A DNA stretch of 62,588 nucleotides from Pusillimonas sp. (GCF_029263785.1 NZ_JAJUFE010000012.1:1-62588), one strand, 5' to 3'; counted from the stretch's first letter, positions 37,180 to 46,773 are shown. The notes: a model not told the origin generated them from the sequence alone. Numbers and translations: made by a program.

Positions 37180-38049
37180 ATGCAAGAGCAAGGGACGATC
37201 AGGCTATTCAAGCGTGGGCCGACCGCGGAGTTCCGGCTGCTTGTTTTCGTGATCCTGTCTCTGGCACTTCTGTTCGTCGATGCGCGATGGCGGGTGCTCG
37301 ATCCCGCTCGTGAGGCGGTGTCAGTGGCCTTGTACCCGTTTCAGCGCGCGGTCATGATGCCGCGTGATCTTATTGCCACCGTTGGAGACTGGACGGACGC
37401 GGCATCGACGGCCCGCAGTGAAAAAGAGGCTTTGCAGCGCCAGCGTATCGAACTGGCCCAGATCGCCACGCACGCGGCTCAACTGTCGGCCGAGAACCAG
37501 CAGTTGCGCCGCTTGTTGGGTGTGGCCGATATGGTGGTACAGCCTTCTGTCGCTGTCGAAGTCCTGTACGAGCCGCCCAATGCCTTTACCCGACGTCTTG
37601 TTTTCGACAAGGGGAGAAACAGCGGCATCATGCCGGGCATGCCTGTGATCGATGAGGGCGGAGTCGTGGGCCAGATTGTTCGGGTGACGCCATTTACTTC
37701 CGAAGCCGCACTGCTGACGGACGACAAAGTGTCAATTCCGGTTCAGGTGCTTCGCAACGGACTGCGTCTTATCGCTTTTGGCGGGCACCCCGGTGGCAAG
37801 CTTGAAGTTCGCTACCTGACCAACGACACTGACATCGAGCCGGGCGACGTGCTTGTCACCAGCGGCGTGGGCGGCTTGTTTCCGGCAGGGCTGTCGGTGG
37901 CTCAGGTGGACGAAATCCAGCGCGACAATGCGTCCGGATTCTCGATGGCAATAGCGACACCCTTGTCTCACCCCGAGCGCTATCGCCATTTTCTGGTGTT
38001 GCGGGTTGATCCGCCCTTGCCTGAAGCCATGAAGGAGTCCGATGGATAA
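37180..38049 (+). CDS. mreC: Rod-shape-determining protein MreC
   Basis: 289 residues. A membrane anchor (FRLLVFVILSLALLFVDA, about residues 16-33) is followed by a coiled coil (EALQRQRIELAQIATHAAQLSAENQQLRRLLG) and two beta-barrel domains with GMPVIDEGGVVGQIV and DVLVTSGVGGLFPAGL. MreC forms a periplasmic scaffold that activates PBP2-RodA. It overlaps mreD by eight bases. Confidence 0.96.
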   Translation: MQEQGTIRLFKRGPTAEFRLLVFVILSLALLFVDARWRVLDPAREAVSVALYPFQRAVMMPRDLIATVGDWTDAASTARSEKEALQRQRIELAQIATHAAQLSAENQQLRRLLGVADMVVQPSVAVEVLYEPPNAFTRRLVFDKGRNSGIMPGMPVIDEGGVVGQIVRVTPFTSEAALLTDDKVSIPVQVLRNGLRLIAFGGHPGGKLEVRYLTNDTDIEPGDVLVTSGVGGLFPAGLSVAQVDEIQRDNASGFSMAIATPLSHPERYRHFLVLRVDPPLPEAMKESDG

Positions 38050-38617
38050 GCATCATTCCAGCCGGTCGGGGCCCCCCGTGCGTCGCAAGCCGCTTAGTGC
38101 GCTTGAACCCATAGACTCAACTCCCTTTCGTCGCCCATCGGGATGGCTCTTCATCTGGTTCACCATTCTGCTGGTGTGGCTTATTTCATTGCTGCCCTGG
38201 CGCTTGTGGCAGCCGGCCCCTGACCTGCTGCTGCTGGTCATCCTCTTTTGGTGCGTGAACGAGCCCAGCCGGATCGGCATGACGACAGCATTCTTTTTTG
38301 GCTTGCTGATGGATGTCCACGACGCCGGCCTTTTAGGCGAACAGGCGTTGACATATGTATTGGCTGCCTATGGAGTGATTGTGCTTGCCAGACGCCTGCA
38401 ACGGTTTAGCGCATTGGCCCAGGCCGTCCATATTTTGCCGATTGTGGTGGCTGCGCAGGCTGCGACCAGCCTTCTTCATGCCTGGATTGCCGGTGAATGG
38501 GCGGGCTGGGTGTGGTTATGGTCGGCGGTCTTTACCGTGGCTTTATGGCCCCTGGCCGACATTCTGCTTCACCTTCCCCAGCGTCGCCAGGATGAAATAG
38601 ACGCCGGCGCGGCGTAG
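38042..38617 (+). CDS. mreD: Rod-shape-determining protein MreD
   Basis: 191 residues with five or six membrane segments (WLFIWFTILLVWLISLLPW, then PDLLLLVILFWCVNEPSRIG, which carries the family's typical Trp-Val and Pro). It is an inner-membrane partner of MreC. The N-terminal 30 residues are hydrophilic and basic. It lies between mreC, which it overlaps, and mrdA, 9 bp downstream. Confidence 0.93.
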   Translation: MDKHHSSRSGPPVRRKPLSALEPIDSTPFRRPSGWLFIWFTILLVWLISLLPWRLWQPAPDLLLLVILFWCVNEPSRIGMTTAFFFGLLMDVHDAGLLGEQALTYVLAAYGVIVLARRLQRFSALAQAVHILPIVVAAQAATSLLHAWIAGEWAGWVWLWSAVFTVALWPLADILLHLPQRRQDEIDAGAA

Positions 38618-38626
38618 CGGGCGACC

Positions 38627-40555
38627 ATGTTTGAGTATAAGCGCACCACCTTGCATCAGAAGCGCCGCATCCTGCTGCGTGCATGGGTGGCCGGCATTTT
38701 TGCACTTGCGTGTTTCCTTGGACTTGCGGGTCGGCTCTGGTATTTGCAGGTAGAGCGGTACGAGGGTTTCGCCGCGCGTGCAGATCAGAATCGCATCGCC
38801 GTCGAACCGATTCCGCCGCGTCGAGGCGAGATCCTTGATCGTAACGGTGTTGTGCTGGCGCGAAACTATCGCGACTATACGCTCGAGGTGGTGCCCGCCA
38901 ACGTCAAGGATATGGATGCCCTGCTTGAAGAGCTCAATACCATCGTCAATATCAGTCCTTTCCAGCGACGGCGGTTCGAACAGGCGTTAAGTCAGTCGGG
39001 CAGGTATTCCAGCGTCATCTTGCGCAACAATCTTAGCGACCTCGAAGCCTCTTGGTTTGCCGCGCATGCGTACAAGTTTCCGGGCGTCGAACTCAAGGCG
39101 CGCTGGGTACGCGAATACCCACAGGGTGAAACTGCTGCTCATGTAATCGGTTACGTCGGGCGCATATCCGAGAGCGATATGGCACGCCTCGAAGAGGAAG
39201 GCGAACTGGGCAACTATCGCGGTACCAACAGTATCGGCAAGAAGGGTATCGAGAAAACCTGGGAGCGGGTCTTGCACGGCAAGACAGGCGTCGAAGAAGT
39301 CGAAGTGACCGCTTCGGGCCGGCCGGTCCGAACGCTTGCGCGTACCGACCCGGTGCCCGGGTCGGATCTTATGCTGTCCCTGGATATCGGCTTGCAAAAG
39401 GTTGCCGAAGCACAATTTGAGGGTCGACGGGGCGCATTGGTGGCAATCGAGCCTGGAACAGGCGAGGTCCTGGCCTTTGTTTCGGCGCCGTCCTTTGATC
39501 CCAATCTGTTTGTCGACGGTATCGATGTCGAAAGCTGGCGCGAATTGAATGAATCGCCCGACTACCCGCTGATCAACCGCCCCTTGTACAGTACCTACCC
39601 GATAGGCTCTACGTATAAACCTTTTGTTGCATTGGCCGCGCTTGAACTCGGCATACGCTCGCCCACCTTGCGGGTGCCGGACCCCGGTTATTTTGAATTG
39701 GGAGGGCAGCGCTTCCGCAATGCGGCCGGAGCCGTATATGGGCCGACCGACATGCATCGGGCCATCGTCGTGTCGTCCGATACGTATTTTTATTCGCTTG
39801 GTCCGGAAATGGGTGTCAATGCCCTGCACGACTTCAGCAAGCAGTTTGGTTTCGGCCAGCTTACCGGCATCGACCTGGACGGTGAGCGTCGCGGTGTTTT
39901 GCCCTCTACCGAGTGGAAGCGTCAAAATTACCGCAAGCCGGAGCAGCAGCGCTGGTACGCGGGCGAGACGGTTTCTGTGGCAGTGGGGCAGGGCTACAAC
40001 GCATTTACGCTTCTTCAACTGGCGCAGGCCACGGCAGTGTTGGCTGATGGCGGCACTTACATCGAGCCGCACCTGGTCAGCAAGATTCGCAACCCCGAAA
40101 CCGGAGAGATCAAAAGCAAGGCGATCGAGCCGACCCATGTCATTGACCTTAAGCCCGAAAACCTCAAGGTCGTACGTGACGCAATGGTCGATGTCCTGAA
40201 ATCGGGTACAGCCCGACGTGCGTTTGCCGGAGCAGACTATGTGGCCGCCGGCAAAACCGGTACGGCTCAGGTGTTCAGCCTGCGTGGTGCCAAATACAAC
40301 GCTGCTGAAATCGAGGAGCGGCTACGGGACCATGCCTTGTTCATGGCCTATGCCCCGGTTGAAAATCCGCGCATCGCCCTTGCCTTGATTGTCGAAAACG
40401 GTGGATGGGGTGCCACGGTGGCTGCGCCCATCGCCCGCACGATATTTGATTATTGGCTTGATCCCGAACGAGTGGCGGCCAGAGAAGCACTGATTCCAGG
40501 CACCCTTTCGCAAGAAGAGCCACAGGTGCAGCCCTCTACCGAGGAACCGTCATGA
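38627..40555 (+). CDS. mrdA: Penicillin-binding protein 2 (elongation transpeptidase)
   Basis: 642 residues. One N-terminal membrane helix (about 18-42, AWVAGIFALACFLGLAGRLWYLQ) precedes the PBP dimer/pedestal domain (PPRRGEILDRNGVVLA). The transpeptidase domain has the active-site STYK motif (YPIGSTYKPF, Ser near residue 328), a YSLG/SSDTYFYSLG segment, and KTGTAQ near residue 544. It cross-links lateral-wall peptidoglycan with the RodA polymerase. The C-terminal 30 residues are a Glu/Gln/Pro-rich tail. The stop overlaps the rodA start (ATGA). Confidence 0.96.
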   Translation: MFEYKRTTLHQKRRILLRAWVAGIFALACFLGLAGRLWYLQVERYEGFAARADQNRIAVEPIPPRRGEILDRNGVVLARNYRDYTLEVVPANVKDMDALLEELNTIVNISPFQRRRFEQALSQSGRYSSVILRNNLSDLEASWFAAHAYKFPGVELKARWVREYPQGETAAHVIGYVGRISESDMARLEEEGELGNYRGTNSIGKKGIEKTWERVLHGKTGVEEVEVTASGRPVRTLARTDPVPGSDLMLSLDIGLQKVAEAQFEGRRGALVAIEPGTGEVLAFVSAPSFDPNLFVDGIDVESWRELNESPDYPLINRPLYSTYPIGSTYKPFVALAALELGIRSPTLRVPDPGYFELGGQRFRNAAGAVYGPTDMHRAIVVSSDTYFYSLGPEMGVNALHDFSKQFGFGQLTGIDLDGERRGVLPSTEWKRQNYRKPEQQRWYAGETVSVAVGQGYNAFTLLQLAQATAVLADGGTYIEPHLVSKIRNPETGEIKSKAIEPTHVIDLKPENLKVVRDAMVDVLKSGTARRAFAGADYVAAGKTGTAQVFSLRGAKYNAAEIEERLRDHALFMAYAPVENPRIALALIVENGGWGATVAAPIARTIFDYWLDPERVAAREALIPGTLSQEEPQVQPSTEEPS

Positions 40556-41688
40556 AGATGCTGCTTCAAGGCGTTCTGAGGGCGTTGCGCAGTCTGGATT
40601 GGCCCTTGCTGGCCATTCTTGTACTCATGACCCTGCTTGGGCTGACCATCATGCATTCGGCTGTCGGAGGCACGGACTGGCGTTTTGCGGATCAGTCGCG
40701 CCACTTCCTGCTTGCCTTCATCGCGATGTGGGTCGTGGCGATTGTTCCCTTGCCCAGGCTGATGCAGTTTGCGCCGTGGATCTACACGTCAGGCGTACTG
40801 TTGTTGCTGGGAGTGGAGTTTTTCGGTGAAACCAGCAAGGGCGCCACCCGGTGGCTGGATCTGGGGTTCATTCGCATTCAGCCGTCCGAGATGATGAAGA
40901 TCGCCGTGCCGATGATGCTGGCCTGGTATTTTCATCGTCACCAGGGCAAATTCGGGATCGTCGACTTTTTGGTCGCGGCTGTGCTTTTGACCATTCCCTT
41001 TGCGTTGATTGTTTTGCAGCCAGACCTGGGTACGGCGCTTCTTGTATTTGCTACCGGATTCTGCGTTATTTATTTTGGGGGCCTGTCGTTCAAGCTGCTG
41101 GCTCCAATTTTTGTGGTGATCGTTGTTTCGCTGGGCACCATCGTCTACCTTGAAGACCAGATATGTCAGCCAGAGGTGGACTGGGTTGTCTTGCATGAAT
41201 ACCAGAAGCATCGTGTCTGCACGCTGCTCAATCCGGGTTCCGACCCCCTGGGCAAGGGCTTTCACACGATACAGTCCATGATTGCAATTGGCTCGGGCGG
41301 CATCTATGGCAAAGGCTATATGCAGGGCACGCAATCGCACCTGAACTTCATACCCGAGCGTACCACCGACTTCATTTTCGCCGTGTATGCCGAAGAGTTC
41401 GGCCTCTATGGCGGAATCATGCTGCTGGTGCTGTATGGCTTGCTGATACTGCGTGGCCTGGCGATTGCGGTGCGTGCGCACACCCAGTTCGGACGTCTCC
41501 TGGCAGGCTCGATGGCCATGATGTTTTTTGTCTATGTATTTGTGAACATGGGGATGGTCATGGGGATCTTGCCGGTGGTGGGCGTTCCCTTGCCGTTCAT
41601 GAGCTATGGCGGGACGGCTCTGCTGACATTGGGAATCGCTTGCGGATTGCTGATGAATATCAGTACGTATCGGCCCGTTCGTCGTTGA
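40552..41688 (+). CDS. rodA: Peptidoglycan polymerase RodA (SEDS family)
   Basis: 378 residues with about ten membrane segments. SEDS signatures are FIRIQPSEMMKIAVPMMLAWY (near residue 105), LQPDLGTALLVFATG (catalytic Asp region) and the C-terminal GVPLPFMSYGGTALLTLGIACGLLMNI. It polymerises lipid II for cell elongation in complex with PBP2. Its last 29 bp overlap the end of convergent mutY. Confidence 0.96.
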   Translation: MKMLLQGVLRALRSLDWPLLAILVLMTLLGLTIMHSAVGGTDWRFADQSRHFLLAFIAMWVVAIVPLPRLMQFAPWIYTSGVLLLLGVEFFGETSKGATRWLDLGFIRIQPSEMMKIAVPMMLAWYFHRHQGKFGIVDFLVAAVLLTIPFALIVLQPDLGTALLVFATGFCVIYFGGLSFKLLAPIFVVIVVSLGTIVYLEDQICQPEVDWVVLHEYQKHRVCTLLNPGSDPLGKGFHTIQSMIAIGSGGIYGKGYMQGTQSHLNFIPERTTDFIFAVYAEEFGLYGGIMLLVLYGLLILRGLAIAVRAHTQFGRLLAGSMAMMFFVYVFVNMGMVMGILPVVGVPLPFMSYGGTALLTLGIACGLLMNISTYRPVRR

Positions 41689-42775
41689 CGAGCAGATCAT
41701 CAGGGTAAATGCCGTCGAGCAGCTTGCGCACCGGAGCCGGTACCGCCGCATCACGAAGTTCGTCAACGGGAAGCCATATATGATCGGCCCCGGGTTCCCC
41801 AAGCATTGCTCCATTGTGCAATACCCACCATGGCTCGATGTGCAAGGTGAAGTGGCTGAAAGCGTGCGTCAGGCCTGCCATTTTCTGACCTGGATTCAAG
41901 GACAGCCCCCAACTTGCGCAGGTTTGCTCCAACAACTGCCTGCTTTCGAACTGGGGCAGGCTCAGCAGCCCGCCCCAGATGCCGGAAGATGGCCGTTGAT
42001 GCAGCAGCACACTGCCTGCGCTTTCCAGGATGAGCATTGTGCAGCGTCGCTGGTCGGGTTTTTTTCGAACTTTGGGGGTGGGCAGGTCGAGCTGGCGCCC
42101 ATGAACGCGTGCCCAGCATCCTGACGCCAACGGGCACGCGTCGCAGGCGGGCCGGCCACGGGTGCAGATGGTCGAACCCAGATCCATCAGGCCTTGTGTA
42201 TAGGCCTTCATGTTCAGCCCCGTTGGTGCCGCGTCCAGTACGTCTTCAGCTGTTTTCCACAGCACTTGCTCTACGGCCCGTTTGCCGGGGTCCCCCACGA
42301 TGCCGAAATACCGGGTGAAGACGCGTTTGACGTTCCCATCCATGATGGGACTGCGCTGGCCATAGGCGAAGGCGGCTATTGCGGCCGCCGTTGATCGGCC
42401 GATCCCCGGTAGGGTCATGATGTCGGCGGCGTTCTTGGGAAACTCCCCCTGCCAGTGGTCCCGAATAATTTGCGCACAGCGGTGCAAGTTTCGGGCGCGG
42501 GCGTAATAGCCCAAACCCGCCCAATAAGGCATGACATCGTCCTGCTCGGCTTCGGCCAGCGCCTGTACCGTAGGGAAGCGTTCAAGGAAGCGCTCGTAAT
42601 AACCCATCACAGTTGAAACCTGCGTCTGCTGAAGCATGATCTCAGACAGCCAGATCCGGTATGGATCGGTAGTGTCCTGCCACGGCATACCGTGCCTGCC
42701 GTGCTGTACCTGCCAAGATGCCACTGCAGAAGCGAAATCGGGAGGTACTGTCGAGCGAAGGGGCAAAGTTGACAT
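41660..42775 (-). CDS. mutY: Adenine DNA glycosylase MutY
   Basis: 371 residues. It removes adenine mispaired with 8-oxoguanine. The start at 42775 (MSTLPLRSTVPPDF) shares a base with the ftsX stop codon; the longer frame to 43240 only shadows ftsX. Catalytic Glu45 lies in SEIMLQQTQV and Asp146 in MDGNVKRV, spaced as in E. coli MutY. The helix-hairpin-helix LPGIGRSTA is at about 122-130. The [4Fe-4S] cluster cysteines are C-x6-C-x2-C-x5-C (CTRGRPACDACPLASGC). A C-terminal NUDIX-like domain recognises 8-oxoG. Confidence 0.97.
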   Translation of the reverse strand: MSTLPLRSTVPPDFASAVASWQVQHGRHGMPWQDTTDPYRIWLSEIMLQQTQVSTVMGYYERFLERFPTVQALAEAEQDDVMPYWAGLGYYARARNLHRCAQIIRDHWQGEFPKNAADIMTLPGIGRSTAAAIAAFAYGQRSPIMDGNVKRVFTRYFGIVGDPGKRAVEQVLWKTAEDVLDAAPTGLNMKAYTQGLMDLGSTICTRGRPACDACPLASGCWARVHGRQLDLPTPKVRKKPDQRRCTMLILESAGSVLLHQRPSSGIWGGLLSLPQFESRQLLEQTCASWGLSLNPGQKMAGLTHAFSHFTLHIEPWWVLHNGAMLGEPGADHIWLPVDELRDAAVPAPVRKLLDGIYPDDLLVNDERADTY

Positions 42776-43683
42776 CAGAAGCGGGTGTTGCGCGTAACCG
42801 AAAGGCGTGCCGAAAGGGCTCCCAGAATGGCAACGACCAATACGGCAAGTGTCAGGTCGACAGAGTCGGGCAGACGCAATGTCAAAGAGGTTCCATAGCT
42901 TTGTGCCAGCCTGCCCAAAGCGGCGTTCAATGGCATGAGCGCGAACCAGGCAAATGCAATGGCAGCCAGCCCGGCGGTCAAGCCGGTGAGGGCACCAAGG
43001 TATAAGAACGGACGACGTACAAATGCTTCGGTGGCGCCCACCAGTCGAGCTACACCGATTTCTTCGCGTTGCGTAAGTGCCTGCATGCGGACCGTGTTGA
43101 ACACAGTAGCCAGCACCACCAGCGCGACACCTGCGGCAAGAAGATACAGGCCGATTCGAGCGAAGCGCAGTATGGCCTCGAGCCGCTGCACCCAGGCACT
43201 GTCGTGCTGCACCAGGTCGACCTGGTCCCATTGCCTCCATTGGGTTGCCAATGCATCGGCGTGGGCGGCCAGATCGGGATGATCACGCAAGGTGACCACC
43301 ACGGCGTCCGGCAATGGGTTTTCGGGAAGGACTGCCAATGCCTGGGACCAGTTTGGATTCTTGTTGAACATGGCCAATGCCTGCTCACGTGGCACCAGCC
43401 TTACTGCCTCGATGTCCTCATTGAATTCTTCTTTAAGCCGTTGCGAGACTTCTTTGCCAGCCTGGGCATCGGCAGACGGCGAAATAAACAACGTCATTTC
43501 TGGCGAGACCGAAAGCTGCGTGGCCACAGGTTGCGCAGTTATCAGAATGGCCGCAGCGAGAATGGGCAAGGTCAGGGTCAGCGCGATAACGAGCAGGTTG
43601 GCTAACGACGAAAACGGCTGAGCCAGCAATCGACGTATTGCTACGGCCAGGGCATAACGGTGTTGTCGAAGCCAGCGTCTCAT
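42775..43683 (-). CDS. ftsX: Cell-division protein FtsX
   Basis: 302 residues with four membrane segments: the first near residue 25 (LVIALTLTLPILAAAILITAQP), the other three after residue 165. The large periplasmic loop between TM1 and TM2 (SPEMTLFISPSADAQAGKEVSQRL...) normally contacts amidase activators. FtsX forms an ABC-type complex with FtsE that controls septal peptidoglycan hydrolysis. It overlaps ftsE upstream (ATGA) and mutY downstream (TGATG). Confidence 0.95.
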   Translation of the reverse strand: MRRWLRQHRYALAVAIRRLLAQPFSSLANLLVIALTLTLPILAAAILITAQPVATQLSVSPEMTLFISPSADAQAGKEVSQRLKEEFNEDIEAVRLVPREQALAMFNKNPNWSQALAVLPENPLPDAVVVTLRDHPDLAAHADALATQWRQWDQVDLVQHDSAWVQRLEAILRFARIGLYLLAAGVALVVLATVFNTVRMQALTQREEIGVARLVGATEAFVRRPFLYLGALTGLTAGLAAIAFAWFALMPLNAALGRLAQSYGTSLTLRLPDSVDLTLAVLVVAILGALSARLSVTRNTRF

Positions 43684-44351
43684 GCTGCTGCTCCTTTTTT
43701 GTCGGTGAACCTGCCGTGCTCGATGAGGAAGGTGCGGGTTGCGTACGAGGCCATCAGCTGGCGGTCGTGTGAAGCGATCAGGGTAGTGACTCCTACACGG
43801 TTGAAGTCTCTGAATACATCCATGATCCGGCGCGCAGTTTCCTGGTCGAGATTGGCCGTCGGTTCGTCGACAATGAGGATGGCGGGTCGATTGACGATGG
43901 CACGCGCAATGGCCAGGCGCTGTTGCTCACCGCCGGACAACTCGATGGGATTCATGTCTTCTTTGCCGGACAAGCCAACCTTTTCGATGGCGGCGCGCGC
44001 CCGTGTCGCAGCCAGCCGGCTCTCCAGACCCAATACCTTTAATGGAAGCAATACGTTTTCGATGGCATTGCGATCGTACAGCAGGTGGGTGTCCTGCAGG
44101 ATGATGCCAACCGCCCTGCGCAAGTAGGGTCGCGCGCGTGGCGGCATCTTGTCTATGCGCTGGTTGTTGACCGATATGGCGCCGCGACTGGCAGGCTCAA
44201 GCCCTCCGATGAGCTTGAGCAGCGTCGACTTGCCTGCTCCGGAAGGCCCTGATATGAAGACGAATTCCCCCGGGTCGACACGGAAATTTATGTCAGACAG
44301 TATGTTTCTGGTGCGACCGTATGACTTGAAGACGTGCTGAAATTCGATCAT
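43680..44351 (-). CDS. ftsE: Cell-division ATP-binding protein FtsE
   Basis: 223 residues from the ATG at 44351 (MIEFQHVFKSYG). The open frame runs further upstream to 44579 but that part is not FtsE. Walker A GPSGAGKST (35-43), signature LSGGEQQRLAIARAI, Walker B ILIVDEPTANLD and the H-loop ASHDR are all present. It powers or gates FtsX at the division septum. The usual partner gene ftsY is not adjacent. Confidence 0.96.
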   Translation of the reverse strand: MIEFQHVFKSYGRTRNILSDINFRVDPGEFVFISGPSGAGKSTLLKLIGGLEPASRGAISVNNQRIDKMPPRARPYLRRAVGIILQDTHLLYDRNAIENVLLPLKVLGLESRLAATRARAAIEKVGLSGKEDMNPIELSGGEQQRLAIARAIVNRPAILIVDEPTANLDQETARRIMDVFRDFNRVGVTTLIASHDRQLMASYATRTFLIEHGRFTDKKGAAA

Positions 44352-44513
44352 GGGCGGACAGGCCTTGACGATGCTTGGTGGTCTGTAAAGGCGTAGCGCA
44401 GGTAGGCGCAGGGCGAATGCAGAGCTGAATATGATATCTTGCCTGAGAATTGTATCGGATGGGCCGTTGTGACCGTCCTCCGTAGTGTTGACGACACGCT
44501 GGCAAACGTTGCT

Positions 44514-45701
44514 ATGAACACCCAACGACCCCGTACTGCATCCCGCCGCGCCACCACATCCAGGTTCAGTGTTCACCATTGGAAGCCCCTGGCATATCAG
44601 GCGCTGCTGGTATTGGCCGTGGGCCTGGTGGTCTGGTATCTGGTTTCAAATACCATAGCCAACCTGCAGGCTCGCAATATCACGACCGGCTTCGCTTTTC
44701 TGGGCGATGAAGCTGGCTTTGCAATTGGCGAATCCGCCATCGCCTATACGCCCAACGATACCTATGCTCGCGCATTATGGGTGGGTGTATTGAACACGCT
44801 GCGTGTATCCGCCGTGGGCATTGTCGCCGCCACGTTATTGGGCACCCTGCTGGGCATCGCCCGTCTCTCGGCCAACTGGCTGGTTTCGGGCGTTGCCAGA
44901 TCGTATATCGAGCTCATGCGCAATGTGCCTTTGTTGTTGCACCTGTTGTTCTGGTACGCGCTGATTACAGAAAGTACGCCCGGCCCAAGACAGGCTCTTC
45001 ACCTTTTTCCGGGCGTGTATTTGTCCAATCGAGGGTTGTCGCTACCGTGGATACAGGGTGAGGGGGCGGGCCTGATTGGTATGGCCTTGCTTGTTTCGCT
45101 CTTGCTATGGGTGGCCAATCGGGTCTGGGCCGGAAAGAGACGAGAGGTCGGGCTGGGGCCGGTCTTGCCCGCGGGAATGGTTGCCCTGGTGGCGGCTTGC
45201 GTTCCGGTCGTTGCGTGCCTTTGGGCGGCGGGCTCCCTGGAATGGCAAGTGCCCGAACTGAAAGGCTTCAATTTCCGTGGGGGCGTCACTCTCAGTCCGG
45301 AATTTGCCGCTCTCTTGATTGGTCTGGTGCTGTACACCTCGGCCTTCGTGGCCGAGGTAGTGCGCTCGGGCATACAAGCGATCGGGAAGGGGCAATGGGA
45401 GGCGGGGAGCGCACTGGGCCTGAGCTCTGGCCAAGTGTTGCGGTTGATCATCATGCCGCAGGCGCTGCGGGTGATAGTTCCGCCCATGACCAGCCAGTAT
45501 CTCAACCTGACAAAGAACAGTTCCCTTGCGGTAGCCATCGGGTATCCGGATATCGTCTCGATTGCCAACACAACCCTGAACCAGACTGGCCAGGCGATTG
45601 AAGGGGTGATGATCATCATGGCGGCGTATCTCACTGTCAGCCTTTCCATTTCACTGTTGATGAATTGGTATAACCGGCACGTCGCATTGGTTGAGCGTTG
45701 A
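44514..45701 (+). CDS. Polar amino-acid ABC transporter permease, AapQ/YhdX type
   Basis: 395 residues from the ATG at 44514; TTG starts upstream (44439) are less likely. It has about eight membrane segments. The family extension between TM1 and TM2 (SNTIANLQARNITTGFAFLGDEAGFAIGE) is typical of AapQ. The EAA loop interacting with the ATPase is GQWEAGSALGLSSGQVLRLIIMPQALR. It pairs with the next gene, one base away, in a transporter for general or acidic amino acids. No solute-binding protein or ATPase gene is adjacent on either side. Confidence 0.9.
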   Translation: MNTQRPRTASRRATTSRFSVHHWKPLAYQALLVLAVGLVVWYLVSNTIANLQARNITTGFAFLGDEAGFAIGESAIAYTPNDTYARALWVGVLNTLRVSAVGIVAATLLGTLLGIARLSANWLVSGVARSYIELMRNVPLLLHLLFWYALITESTPGPRQALHLFPGVYLSNRGLSLPWIQGEGAGLIGMALLVSLLLWVANRVWAGKRREVGLGPVLPAGMVALVAACVPVVACLWAAGSLEWQVPELKGFNFRGGVTLSPEFAALLIGLVLYTSAFVAEVVRSGIQAIGKGQWEAGSALGLSSGQVLRLIIMPQALRVIVPPMTSQYLNLTKNSSLAVAIGYPDIVSIANTTLNQTGQAIEGVMIIMAAYLTVSLSISLLMNWYNRHVALVER

Positions 45702-45702
45702 A

Positions 45703-46773
45703 ATGGCATCACTTCCCGACTCCTCGACGCTCACGCCCAGCCGCAAGCCGCTGCACAAGCGTCTGTTCTCCGGGCTGTTTGCGACGCCGCTAAATGCCGT
45801 GCTGACGGCGCTGGTCGTCTGGATGCTTCTCATGATGGTGCCGGCTGCCGTGGAGTGGCTGCTTCTGGATGCGACGTTTAGCGCCGGCACTGCAGCCCAG
45901 TGCCGGGAATCCACCGGTGCCTGCTGGGCGTTCATAGCGCACAAGCACCGTCTGATACTGTTCGGCATTTACCCTTTCGATGAACAGTGGCGTCCCATGC
46001 TCGCCAGCCTCATCCTGATAGTGCTTGTGGTGTGTACATGCGTTCGGCGATTCTGGCGTCTGTGGTTGGCGGCAGTCTGGGTGACGGCACTGTTTTGCGC
46101 CGGCGTGCTTATGTGGGGCGGAGTGCTGGGTCTGACGCCTGTCGAGAACCGCTTGTGGGGTGGATTGCCCTTGACGCTTATGCTGGCAACCTTTGGCGTG
46201 GCAGGGGCATTTCCGTTGGGGATCTTGCTTGCCTTGGGACGACGTTCAGAACTTCCCGCCGTCAAGTCGCTTTGTGTGGTGTACATCGAGCTGATCCGGG
46301 GTGTGCCGCTGATCAGTTTATTGTTCATGTCATCGGTAATGCTTCCGCTATTCCTGCCGGAAGGCGTGACGATAGACAAGTTGCTGCGAGCTCAGATTGC
46401 CATCGTGCTGTTCGCCGCGGCATATGTCGCCGAGACGGTCAGAGGGGGTCTGCAGGCCATCCCCAAAGGGCAGTACGAAGGTGCAGCCTCGCTCGGTTTG
46501 ACCTATTGGCAATCCATGGGAAGCGTTATTCTTCCGCAGGCCCTACGGGTGGTGACAGGCCCCTTGGTGGGCATATTCATTTCTCTTTTCAAGGACACCT
46601 CGCTGGTAATGATCATCGGCATCTTTGATCTGACGCAAGCCACGAAAGCCGCGATTGCCGATCCGCAATGGCAGGGATTCAGCACTGAAGCCTATCTGTT
46701 CATCGCAGCCATCTATTTTGTTTTTTGTTATGCCATGTCGCGCTACAGCCGGGTCCTGGAGCGTACTGCCTGA
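45703..46773 (+). CDS. Polar amino-acid ABC transporter permease, AapM/YhdY type
   Basis: 356 residues. The ATG at 45703, one base after the upstream stop codon, is preferred over a TTG at 45691. About eight membrane segments; GGLPLTLMLATFGVAGAFPLGILLALGRRSELPAVK and the EAA loop GQYEGAASLGLTYWQSMGSVILPQALR mark an amino-acid permease. It forms a heterodimer with the preceding gene product. Aap/Bzt systems are normally ordered binding protein, Q, M, ATPase (JQMP); here only Q and M are present. Confidence 0.9.
   Translation: MASLPDSSTLTPSRKPLHKRLFSGLFATPLNAVLTALVVWMLLMMVPAAVEWLLLDATFSAGTAAQCRESTGACWAFIAHKHRLILFGIYPFDEQWRPMLASLILIVLVVCTCVRRFWRLWLAAVWVTALFCAGVLMWGGVLGLTPVENRLWGGLPLTLMLATFGVAGAFPLGILLALGRRSELPAVKSLCVVYIELIRGVPLISLLFMSSVMLPLFLPEGVTIDKLLRAQIAIVLFAAAYVAETVRGGLQAIPKGQYEGAASLGLTYWQSMGSVILPQALRVVTGPLVGIFISLFKDTSLVMIIGIFDLTQATKAAIADPQWQGFSTEAYLFIAAIYFVFCYAMSRYSRVLERTA

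Noticed and set aside
42776-43240. N-terminal extension of the mutY reading frame
   Set aside because: The extra 155 residues are a Cys/Arg-rich shadow of ftsX; MutY homology begins at 42775.
44352-44579. N-terminal extension of ftsE
   Set aside because: FtsE starts at MIEFQHVFKSYG; the upstream part overlaps the divergent permease start and is not conserved.
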